DNA from: Anaeromyxobacter_A sp035538735
GTDB lineage: Bacteria > Myxococcota > Myxococcia > Myxococcales > Anaeromyxobacteraceae
Assembly (NCBI GenBank): GCA_035538735.1
Contig: DATLJU010000004.1
Span: 1 to 7,718 of the forward strand
Direction: 5' to 3'
Length of the DNA stretch: 7,718 nt
The position numbers were made by a program, and so were the translations under genes. This document shows, in pieces, positions 1-7,665 of the stretch (position 1 is the stretch's first letter; every line of letters begins with the position of its first letter). A model generated the notes under the pieces. The model did no database searches. It saw only the letters and a program-made list of their open reading frames with translations, and was not told the origin of the DNA.

Positions 1-697
1 CGATGATCTTGCCCATGCCGCGGGCGTCGGTCTTGATGTGGCCCTTCTCGTCCTTCTCCATCGCGATGACGCCCGACTCCTGCATCTCCTTGTAGAGGTC
101 GTTGCCCTCGCGGGTGCGCTCGCCGACGCCGGCGAACACCGAGAAGCCACCGCGCGCCTTCGCCACGTTGTTGACGAGCTCCATGAGGAGCACGGTCTTG
201 CCGACGCCGGCGCCGCCGAAGAGGCCGATCTTGCCGCCGCGCAGGTAGGGGGCGAGGAGGTCGATGACCTTGATGCCGGTCTCGAACGCCTCCACCTTCA
301 CGTTCTGATCGACGAGGGTCGGAGGCGCCTTGTGGATGGGGAGCCGCTTCTTGGCGTCGACCGGTCCGCGCTCGTCGACGGGCTCGCCGACGACGTTGAG
401 GATGCGGCCCAGCACCTCCTTGCCGACCGGCATCGTGATCGGGGCGCCGGTATTCTTCACCGGCATCCCGCGCACGAGCCCTTCGGTCGAGTCCATGGCG
501 ATGCAGCGGGCGGTGTTCTCGCCCAGGTGCTGCGCCACCTCGACGACGAGGTTGTCGTGGCGGGCGTCGATGCCCGGGTTCGTCACCGCGAGCGCGGTGT
601 AGATCTCGGGCAGGGCGCCGGGCGGGAACTCGACGTCGACGACGGGGCCGATGACCTGGGTGATCCGGCCGTTCTGGAGGTGAATCTCGGTGGCCAT
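1..697 (-). CDS. atpD: ATP synthase F1 subunit beta (AtpD), 3' end missing
   Basis: Beta is the catalytic subunit of the F1 sector; it makes ATP from ADP and phosphate on the cytoplasmic face of the membrane. The ATG at 697 follows an AAAGGA 4 nt upstream. 232 complete codons are visible of an expected ~480, and the rest lies left of the window. The beta-barrel N-terminal domain covers about residues 1-80. The Walker A loop GGAGVGKT is at 161-168, and the conserved GVGERTREGNDLY stretch at 190-202 contains the catalytic glutamate region. After ESGVI (207-211) the protein has at least 21 residues of charged sequence rather than the usual short link to the YGQMNEPPG motif, which has not been reached by the window edge. 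It is the fourth gene of the visible atpHAGD operon, 76 nt downstream of atpG. Identification is secure from motif and neighbours. Confidence 0.98.
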   Translation of the reverse strand, partial: MATEIHLQNGRITQVIGPVVDVEFPPGALPEIYTALAVTNPGIDARHDNLVVEVAQHLGENTARCIAMDSTEGLVRGMPVKNTGAPITMPVGKEVLGRILNVVGEPVDERGPVDAKKRLPIHKAPPTLVDQNVKVEAFETGIKVIDLLAPYLRGGKIGLFGGAGVGKTVLLMELVNNVAKARGGFSVFAGVGERTREGNDLYKEMQESGVIAMEKDEKGHIKTDARGMGKII

Positions 698-745
698 GAC
701 GTCCTTTCGACTGCGGCGAGGGCGAGCCCCGCCCTACGGGTCGTG

Positions 746-768
746 GCGCGGGCGCTCGGCGCCCGCGC
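746..768 (-). repeat. Perfect GC hairpin in the atpG-atpD gap
   Basis: A 10-bp perfect inverted repeat (GCGCGGGCGC / GCGCCCGCGC) with a 3-nt loop lies just after the atpG stop. On the transcribed minus strand it is not followed by a T run, so it does not look like a full intrinsic terminator. A smaller 5-bp hairpin (GGGCG/CGCCC, 720-734) lies between it and the atpD ribosome binding site. An mRNA stability or processing element that sets subunit ratios is possible, but this is inference. Confidence 0.6.
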
Positions 769-773
769 GATTT

Positions 774-1646
<873 letters not shown>

Positions 1647-1667
1647 GGGGCCTTCGCTCCTTCGGCC

Positions 1668-3206
<1,539 letters not shown>

Positions 3207-3254
3207 GGCTTCGTTCTGCTCCGGTGCTGAGAGGAAGAAAGGAGTAGACGGCGG

Positions 3255-3794
3255 CTACTGCTTCAAGGCGCGGCGGAGCTCCTCGAGCTGCGACCGCACG
3301 GATCCGTCGTAGGTGAGGCTGCCGACCTGCGCCACCACACCTCCGAGGAGGGCCGGATCGACCGAGCGGTCGAGGATCACCTGGGCGCGGGTGGCGCGGG
3401 CGAGCTTGTCGGCGATGGCCTGGGCGTTCGACGCGTCGAGCGGAACGGCCGAGACGATGCGGGCGCGCAGCCGCCCGAGCTTCTGGTCGGCGAGGTCGCG
3501 GAAGACGTCCACCACCGCGCCCAGGTAGGCGAGGCGGTTGCGGTCTCCGAGGAGGTAGAGGAGGTTCGAGGGCTCGGGGTCGAGCCGCAGGCCGGCCGCG
3601 ATCTTGCCCCCGATCGCCCGCCGCTGCTCGCGCGTGTAGATGGGGTTCACGAGCACGTCGCGCAGCTCGGGCGACACGTCCACGGCCTCTTTCAAGGTGG
3701 CGAGACTCTGGGCCCAGGCCTCGACCTTGCCCTGCTCGACCGCGAGGTCGAAGAGGGCCTTCGCGTATCGGCGCGCGATGGTTCCGACGATCAT
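3255..3794 (-). CDS. atpH: ATP synthase F1 subunit delta (AtpH)
   Basis: Delta (the OSCP homologue) sits on top of F1 and attaches it to the peripheral b-subunit stalk. The chosen ATG at 3794 gives 179 residues, normal for the family, and an N-terminus (MIVGTIARRYAKALFDLA) that matches the conserved start of delta proteins. The C-terminal region D-P-x-L-L-G-G-V-V-A-Q-V-G followed by YDGSVRSQLEEL (146-173) is the delta signature. An in-frame GTG at 3815 would add seven residues (MLLGRPL) without family support. Neither start has a clear Shine-Dalgarno sequence. It is the first gene of the visible operon; no atpF or other F0 gene precedes it, and the gene upstream is a divergent hsp20. Confidence 0.96.
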   Translation of the reverse strand: MIVGTIARRYAKALFDLAVEQGKVEAWAQSLATLKEAVDVSPELRDVLVNPIYTREQRRAIGGKIAAGLRLDPEPSNLLYLLGDRNRLAYLGAVVDVFRDLADQKLGRLRARIVSAVPLDASNAQAIADKLARATRAQVILDRSVDPALLGGVVAQVGSLTYDGSVRSQLEELRRALKQ

Positions 3795-3805
3795 AAGGGG
3801 CCGCC

Positions 3806-3834
3806 CGAGTAGCACGCCGGCCCATGTCGGTCAA
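3806..3834 (-). promoter_or_regulatory. Possible sigma-70-type promoter for atpHAGD
   Basis: On the minus strand TTGACC (3834-3829) is followed after 17 bp by TACTCG (3811-3806), and the -10 is preceded by TGC, an extended -10 pattern. The -35 match is good and the -10 match poor. If used, transcription would start near 3799, giving a leader of only ~5 nt before the atpH ATG. That would fit the missing Shine-Dalgarno sequence there. Confidence 0.25.
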
Positions 3835-3892
3835 GCGGCGACCGCCCTCCATTCTCCTTGGACTCTCGGCAGTTACACGGCGACCGTGGCGA

Positions 3893-3913
3893 TCTGTCGC
3901 GCCGATTGACAGA
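3893..3913. promoter_or_regulatory. 6-N9-6 inverted repeat, possible operator
   Basis: TCTGTC and GACAGA form perfect 6-bp arms separated by 9 bp. The right arm overlaps the -35 element of the hsp20 promoter. The geometry suits a dimeric repressor that would block RNA polymerase. It is not the CIRCE/HrcA sequence. The regulator is unknown. Confidence 0.4.
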
Positions 3914-3933
3914 GGTCAGGTGCGCTTTACTTT
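3906..3933 (+). promoter_or_regulatory. Sigma-70-type promoter of hsp20
   Basis: A consensus -35 TTGACA (3906-3911) is followed after 16 bp by TACTTT (3928-3933). The -10 is imperfect, but this is one of the few AT-rich spots here. Initiation near 3940 would give a ~35-nt leader ending in a strong ribosome binding site. Confidence 0.55.
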
Positions 3934-3960
3934 GCCCGCACCGGAAGACCGGAACGGAAA

Positions 3961-3967
3961 AAGGAGG
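3961..3967 (+). promoter_or_regulatory. Strong Shine-Dalgarno of hsp20
   Basis: AAGGAGG lies 7 nt before the ATG at 3975, nearly a full match to the 16S rRNA 3' end. It decides the hsp20 start against longer in-frame readings from 3858. A short hairpin CCGG-AAGA-CCGG (3941-3952) precedes it but does not cover it. Confidence 0.85.
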
Positions 3968-3974
3968 AAAGATC

Positions 3975-4412
3975 ATGACGATGCTGACCCGCTGGGATCC
4001 CTGGAGGGATCTGCAGAGGCTCCAGGAAGAGATGGGCCGTGTGTTCGACGATAGGCTCGTGGCGCGCACCGGGGAGTCGGTGGGCTGGACGCCCAAGGTG
4101 GACATCTACGAGGACGAGGAGGGGCTGGCCCTTCGCTTCGAGCTGGCGGGCGTCGAGCCGAAGGACGTCGACATCCGGTTCGAGAACGGCGTGCTGACGT
4201 TGCGCGGCGAGCGCAAGCTGGAGCGCGAGGAGAACAAGGACAACTACCACCGCGTGGAGCTGTCCTACGGCACCTTCACCCGCTCCTTCTCGCTGCCGGG
4301 CACCGTGGACGCGGAGAAGATCCGGGCCGAGTCGAAGAACGGCGTCCTGACGGTGCACCTGCCGAAGAAGCCCGAGGCGAAGCCGAAGTCGATCCAGGTC
4401 AAGGTGAACTAG
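3975..4412 (+). CDS. Small heat-shock protein, Hsp20 / alpha-crystallin family
   Basis: Small heat-shock proteins are ATP-independent holdases that form cytoplasmic oligomers and keep unfolding proteins soluble for later refolding by DnaK/ClpB. The product is 145 residues. A short N-terminal arm with the common MTMLTRWDPWRDLQRLQ pattern (1-17) leads into an alpha-crystallin domain at about 38-131. That domain includes the VDIYEDEEGLALRFELAGV strands (42-60), NGVLTLRGER (71-80) and the signature NGVLTVHLPK (122-131). The C-terminal tail has an I-x-V motif (IQV, 140-142), which docks into a neighbouring subunit. The start is fixed by the AAGGAGG 7 nt upstream. It is divergent from atpH and convergent with the bactofilin gene, so it is a single-gene transcription unit. 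Base composition matches its neighbours. Confidence 0.96.
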   Translation: MTMLTRWDPWRDLQRLQEEMGRVFDDRLVARTGESVGWTPKVDIYEDEEGLALRFELAGVEPKDVDIRFENGVLTLRGERKLEREENKDNYHRVELSYGTFTRSFSLPGTVDAEKIRAESKNGVLTVHLPKKPEAKPKSIQVKVN

Positions 4413-4503
4413 GCCTCGCCTGGCCGCTCGCCCGGCCACCCCATCCCGCCGCCGAGGTGCGGCTGCCGCCCGCGGGCGGTGAGCGGGGCGGCCACGAGGA
4501 AAG

Positions 4504-4528
4504 GGCCCCGAGCGATCGCCGGGGCCCT
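4504..4528. terminator. Bidirectional hairpin terminator between hsp20 and bactofilin
   Basis: GGGCCCCG (4504-4511) and CGGGGCCC (4521-4528) form a perfect 8-bp stem with a 9-nt loop, between two convergent genes. On the minus strand it is followed by TTTCCTCG, on the plus strand by the weakly T-rich TCCTGTTGT. The poor T tracts are common for terminators in very GC-rich genomes. A 14-bp palindrome, CCGCCCGCGGGCGG (4466-4479), lies between hsp20 and this hairpin and may assist. Confidence 0.65.
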
Positions 4529-4564
4529 CCTGTTGTCACCGTAAGTGTCGTTACTTAAAGTGTA

Positions 4565-5095
4565 CTAGGCCTTGACCGCCGCGATGGGCGTGGCGGCCGG
4601 AGCGGACTTCCGATCGGACGAGAGGTTCTCCATCTTCGTCTGGCCCTCGAAGATGACCCCCTTCTCGATCATGAGCGACGGGGTCTCGACGTTGCCGCGC
4701 ATCTTCGCCGGGTGGTGGAGCTCGACCGCGTTCTTGGCGCGGATGTTCCCATTCACCTCGCCGTGGATGATGATCGTCCCGCAGCTGATCTCGGCCGAGA
4801 TCTTGGCGCCCTCGCCGACGACGAGGACGTCGCCGGTGACGATGGTCCCGGTGAACTTGCCGTCGATCCGGACCGTGCCCTCGAACGTCAGCTTGCCTTC
4901 GAACTCCGACCCGCGACCCAGCAGGGCGTTGAGGTCACTCGAGGCGGCAGGGGTAGAGGTGACGTCTTCACGCTTCAACATGGCCATGTGCTGCGGCTCC
5001 TCGCGCTGGTGGGAGAGAGGGATCGGCTCGGCGCGCGCGGTGGGGCCGGGCGTGGGAGAGCTTCCTTCCTCTCGTGGCTTGTTCCAGAAAGGCAT
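4565..5095 (-). CDS. bacM: Bactofilin, BacM-like cytoskeletal protein
   Basis: Bactofilins polymerise without nucleotide into filaments that serve in cell shape and as scaffolds. The product is 176 residues: an N-terminal tail (1-63), a right-handed beta-helix core of short repeats at about 64-158 (EFEGKLTFEGTVRIDGKFTG, then GDVLVVGEGAKISAEI and GTIIIHGEVNGNIRA), and an Ala/Pro-rich C-terminal tail. The ATG at 5095 has GAGG 4 nt upstream and gives the terminus MPFWNK, with aromatic residues followed by a lysine as in the membrane-targeting tails of other bactofilins. An internal ATG at 4987 (Met37) has GAGGAG 9 nt upstream and would give a 140-residue protein with an intact core. The gene lies 63 nt after parB with no terminator between them, so it is probably the third gene of the parAB operon. 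M. xanthus has bacM beside parAB; the symbol is assigned by that context. Confidence 0.93.
   Translation of the reverse strand: MPFWNKPREEGSSPTPGPTARAEPIPLSHQREEPQHMAMLKREDVTSTPAASSDLNALLGRGSEFEGKLTFEGTVRIDGKFTGTIVTGDVLVVGEGAKISAEISCGTIIIHGEVNGNIRAKNAVELHHPAKMRGNVETPSLMIEKGVIFEGQTKMENLSSDRKSAPAATPIAAVKA
4997..5002 (-). promoter_or_regulatory. Internal Shine-Dalgarno in the bactofilin gene
   Basis: On the minus strand GAGGAG, encoding Glu32-Glu33, lies 9 nt before the in-frame ATG of Met37 (4987). It is a stronger match than the GAGG before the first ATG. It could drive translation of a short bactofilin form; glutamate codons in GC-rich DNA also produce this word by chance. Confidence 0.35.
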
Positions 5096-5158
5096 GTCGC
5101 CTCGATCGTGCTTCGCTTCGCCGCAGAGCCACGCGGCCCAGACGGCACGGACCCTTTT

Positions 5159-6049
5159 CTACGCCCCAATCTTGCCGAGTATTCCTTCCAGCTCGTCGAG
5201 CGAGGTGTAGTCGAGCTCGATGCGGCCTGTCGAATCGGACTTCGGGACCACTCTACAGCGGCACCCCAGGCGGCGCTGCAGGCGCGTGACGAGCGCACGC
5301 ACGGCCGGCGAGTCGCCAGGAGTTCCAGCAGCCGGGCGCTTGCTCCCCCCACCGGACAGCTCCCGCACGAGGGCCTCGGTCGCTCGCACGGAGAGCTGCT
5401 CGCGCAGCACGCGCTGCGCCGCCCGCCGGATCGCCTCGGCCGCCTCCAGCCCGAGCAGCGCCCGGGCGTGCCCCATCTCGAGCCGGCCCTCGCGGACGGC
5501 GTCGCGCACGTCGCCGGGGAGCCGCAGCAACCGGAGCGCGTTCGCGACCGTCGAGCGCTCCTTGCCCACCTTCTCCGCCACCTGCTCCTGTGTGAGCCCA
5601 TGCTCGTCGACGAGCGCCTGGTAGGCCTCGGCCTCCTCGATCGCGTTCAGGTCGGCGCGCTGCACGTTCTCCACGAGCGCGATCTGGAACGCCTGCGCCG
5701 GGCTCGCCTCGCGCACGATGGCGGGGATCTCCTTCAGGCCGGCGCGCTGCGCCGCCCGCCACCGCCGCTCGCCGGCGACGATGCGGTACCGGGCGCCGTG
5801 CCGGCGGACGAGGATGGGCTCGACGACGCCGTGCTCGCGGATCGAAGCGGCGAGCTCCTCGAGCCGCGCCTCGTCGAACCGCTTCCGCGGCTGCTCGGGG
5901 CTGCGCTCCACGGCCTCCACCGGCAAGGCGAGGAGCGCCTTCCCCGCGGCGACCGCGGCCACGGTGGTCGGCACCGGCTGCGGCGCGTTCGAGAGGAGGG
6001 CAGCCATGCCGCGCCCGAGGGCGGGGCGGCGCTTGTCGGCGAGGCTCAT
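5159..6049 (-). CDS. parB: Chromosome partitioning protein ParB (parS-binding CTPase clamp)
   Basis: ParB binds parS, then closes as a CTP-dependent clamp that slides along DNA to build the origin-proximal partition complex pulled apart by ParA. The product is 296 residues, typical of chromosomal ParB. The N-terminus MSLADKRRPALGRGMAALL (1-19) resembles the ParA-stimulating peptide of the family, with KRRPALGRG as its basic core. The CTP-binding domain spans ~40-135, with GERRWRA at 93-99 and ENVQRADLN at 127-135. The helix-turn-helix that reads parS is at about 152-178 (LTQEQVAEKVGKERSTVANA). A variable linker (232-250) precedes the C-terminal dimerisation domain ending LDELEGILGKIGA. The ATG starts 2 nt after the parA stop and has no good Shine-Dalgarno of its own, so translation is probably coupled to parA. 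Confidence 0.97.
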   Translation of the reverse strand: MSLADKRRPALGRGMAALLSNAPQPVPTTVAAVAAGKALLALPVEAVERSPEQPRKRFDEARLEELAASIREHGVVEPILVRRHGARYRIVAGERRWRAAQRAGLKEIPAIVREASPAQAFQIALVENVQRADLNAIEEAEAYQALVDEHGLTQEQVAEKVGKERSTVANALRLLRLPGDVRDAVREGRLEMGHARALLGLEAAEAIRRAAQRVLREQLSVRATEALVRELSGGGSKRPAAGTPGDSPAVRALVTRLQRRLGCRCRVVPKSDSTGRIELDYTSLDELEGILGKIGA

Positions 6050-6051
6050 GG

Positions 6052-6831
6052 TCAGGCGGCTTTCCCGATGCGGTCGACGCGCCTCACCACCTCGCGGGCC
6101 AGCTCGAGGTAGCTCTGGCAGCCCTTGGAGGCGACGTCGTAGAGGAGGATGGGCTTCCCGTGCGACGGGCTCTCCGAGAGCCGCACGTTGCGCGGGATGA
6201 CGGTCTTGAAGACCTCCCGCCTGAAGTGCTTGCGGACCTCGTCCTCGACCTGCTGGGCCAGGTTGTTGGCGGCGTGCATGGTGAGGACGATCCCGTCCAC
6301 CTGCAGGACGGGGTTCGCCTGCCCCTTCACGAGGTCGATGGTGCGGAGCACGTCGGCCAGCCCCTCGAGCGCGAAGTACTCGCACTGGAGGGGGATGATG
6401 ACGCCCTGGGCCGCCACGAGCCCGTTCAGCGTGAGGAGGCCGAGCGAGGGCGGGCAGTCGACGAGGACGTACTCGTACTCGGGCGCGACGGCGGCCACCG
6501 CGTCGGCGAGGCGCCGCTCGCGGCCTTCGACGTCCGCGAGCTCGAGCTCGGCGCCGACGAGGTGCCGGCTGGCGGGCGCCAGGTCGAGGAACTTGAGCTC
6601 GGTCTTGCGCACGACCTCGCCGAGCGGGACGCCGTCGAGCAGCGCCTCGTACACGCTCGCCTCCACGTCGTCGCGCGAGATGCCGAGCGCCGACCCGGCG
6701 TTGCCCTGCGGGTCCATGTCGATGAGGAGCGTCCGCCGCTCGGCGGCGGCGAGCGAGGCGGCCAGGTTGACGGCGGTGGTGGTCTTCCCGACGCCGCCCT
6801 TCTGGTTCGCGATGGTGATGACGCGCGGCAT
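6052..6831 (-). CDS. parA: Chromosome partitioning ATPase ParA (Soj family)
   Basis: ParA is an ATP-dependent, non-specific DNA-binding dimer. It forms a gradient on the nucleoid that ParB-parS complexes follow, which segregates the origins. From the ATG at 6831 it is 259 residues. The deviant Walker A KGGVGKTT is at 11-18 with the signature lysine Lys11; Walker A' LLIDMDPQGNA is at 35-45 and Walker B YVLVDCPPSLG at 121-131. LQCEYFALEGL (148-158) and RLSESPSHGKPI (217-228) are typical of chromosomal Soj/ParA. The ATG is preceded by GAGAGGAGAGC and gives the standard family start at the beta strand before the P-loop, so I prefer it. An in-frame GTG at 6942 with GGAGG 8 nt upstream would add 37 residues, Pro/Ser-rich then Arg-rich, with strongly GC-biased third positions. 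It is the first gene of parA-parB-bactofilin. Confidence 0.95.
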   Translation of the reverse strand: MPRVITIANQKGGVGKTTTAVNLAASLAAAERRTLLIDMDPQGNAGSALGISRDDVEASVYEALLDGVPLGEVVRKTELKFLDLAPASRHLVGAELELADVEGRERRLADAVAAVAPEYEYVLVDCPPSLGLLTLNGLVAAQGVIIPLQCEYFALEGLADVLRTIDLVKGQANPVLQVDGIVLTMHAANNLAQQVEDEVRKHFRREVFKTVIPRNVRLSESPSHGKPILLYDVASKGCQSYLELAREVVRRVDRIGKAA

Positions 6832-6944
6832 GCTCTCCTCTCGGCGGGCAGGCCTACCCCGCCGCTCGGCGCGGCGCAAGGACGCGACGGCGGAGGGCGG
6901 GAACGGCAGGGTGGTGGAGGCGGGGCTGGGCTGCGGGATCACGG

Positions 6945-6971
6945 GGCGGACCTCCGGGGATGGAGGCCGCC
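6945..6971 (-). repeat. Leader hairpin upstream of parA enclosing a GGAGG
   Basis: GGCGG-A-CCTCC (6945-6955) and GGAGGCCGCC (6962-6971) on the plus strand form a 10-bp stem with one bulged A and a 6-nt loop. On the parA transcript the 3' arm contains GGAGG, the best Shine-Dalgarno word in the leader, paired with CCTCC of the 5' arm. That GGAGG is 8 nt before the in-frame GTG at 6942. No T run follows, so it is not a terminator. Confidence 0.55.
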
Positions 6972-7002
6972 ATGATCGATCGACCCCCTGACAGCGCGCG
7001 GT

Positions 7003-7016
7003 GTTCCACGTGGAAC
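7003..7016. promoter_or_regulatory. parS site 1
   Basis: A perfect 14-bp palindrome GTTCCACGTGGAAC, extended to 16 bp by flanking T and A. It is the variant of the bacterial parS consensus (GTTTCACGTGAAAC) found in myxobacteria. It lies 171 bp upstream of the parA ATG and could also let ParB influence parAB transcription. Confidence 0.95.
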
Positions 7017-7040
7017 AGAAACCCACCCAGGCGACGATGT

Positions 7041-7054
7041 GTTCCACGTGGAAC
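7041..7054. promoter_or_regulatory. parS site 2
   Basis: A perfect GTTCCACGTGGAAC palindrome, its centre 38 bp from that of site 1. Directly to the right is a second CACGTGGA, forming a 12-bp-period pair with this site. Confidence 0.95.
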
Positions 7055-7056
7055 GT

Positions 7057-7064
7057 CACGTGGA
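7057..7064 (+). promoter_or_regulatory. Degenerate parS half-site beside site 2
   Basis: CACGTGGA repeats the right part of parS with its CACGTG core 12 bp from the core of site 2. The left arm (ACGT) does not match parS, so at most one ParB half-site is intact. Confidence 0.35.
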
Positions 7065-7081
7065 CTCCCTCGGCCTGGAGG

Positions 7082-7105
7082 CGAGGAGAGGGTCGAGGAG
7101 AGGGG
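7082..7105 (+). repeat. Two-copy 12-bp purine-rich tandem repeat
   Basis: CGAGGAGAGGGT (7082-7093) and CGAGGAGAGGGG (7094-7105) are tandem copies differing in the last base. They make a strand-biased purine tract just beyond the parS 1-2 pair. No function is known to me. Confidence 0.6.
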
Positions 7106-7433
7106 CTCTAGGTGAGCCATGTGGTGCGAGGACCCTCGCCCTGGGCGGAGCTGGTCGGCCGCGCCGGCTGCGGGAGTGGCCCGCGCGCGGGGCTCCGGCC
7201 GCCACCCGGTATCCTCGCGCCGCGCGGACCCGGGCAGCACACCGCGCCGGCGCAATGCGGCGTTGCCTGGAGCTGCTCTGCTCTCGACCGGTGCGGGCGC
7301 CGCCCGCGCGCCGGCGCACCTCCGCCCATGCGCCGCGCGGACCTGAGGCAACCGCTGGCGGCCTCCGCCAATCGCGCCCGGGCCACCCCCTCCGCCGGCG
7401 CTCCGCCGCCGCCGGACGAACCGGCAGGTCCGT

Positions 7434-7447
7434 GTTCCACGTGGAAC
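7434..7447. promoter_or_regulatory. parS site 3
   Basis: A perfect GTTCCACGTGGAAC inside a 20-bp perfect palindrome, CGTGTTCCACGTGGAACACG (7431-7450), the most extended of the four sites. Its centre is 393 bp from that of site 2. Confidence 0.95.
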
Positions 7448-7651
7448 ACGTGAGCCGCGGTACCGCGCGAGGTCACCGGGGCGCGACCACCCGGGCCCGG
7501 GTACGACGACGCTCCGGTTCCCATGGGTTCCACCTCACGCGGCGGCGCGCGCGCTCCGAGCTGAGGGCGAGCCCGCGCCCAGCTGCCGCTGTCGAAGCTC
7601 CGCGGCCACGCCACCTCGCAGCCGGCGCGACCTACGCTGGACGCCGGCCAG

Positions 7652-7665
7652 GTTCCACGTGGAAC
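7652..7665. promoter_or_regulatory. parS site 4
   Basis: A perfect GTTCCACGTGGAAC palindrome with no symmetric flanking bases, its centre 218 bp from that of site 3. Its position near the window edge suggests the cluster continues. Confidence 0.95.

Noticed and set aside
3940..3974. RNA thermometer (ROSE or fourU) in the hsp20 leader
   Set aside because: No run in the predicted leader pairs with AAGGAGG. The only local stem, CCGG-AAGA-CCGG, leaves the ribosome binding site free.
4543..4558. AT-rich inverted repeat TAAGT/ACTTA just after the bactofilin stop
   Set aside because: Arms of only 5 bp with a 6-nt loop, too weak to call. It stands out mainly because the surroundings are so GC-rich.
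4712..6112. A 466-codon plus-strand open frame opposite the bactofilin gene and parB
   Set aside because: Antisense shadow with Arg/Leu/Ala-rich composition and no motif. The minus-strand genes carry clear family signatures.
6832..7059. Full 76-residue upstream extension of ParA starting at 7059
   Set aside because: It would run through parS 1 (STWNT) and part of parS 2 (FHVEH), and third-position GC falls upstream of 6942. Only the shorter extension from the GTG at 6942 is worth considering.
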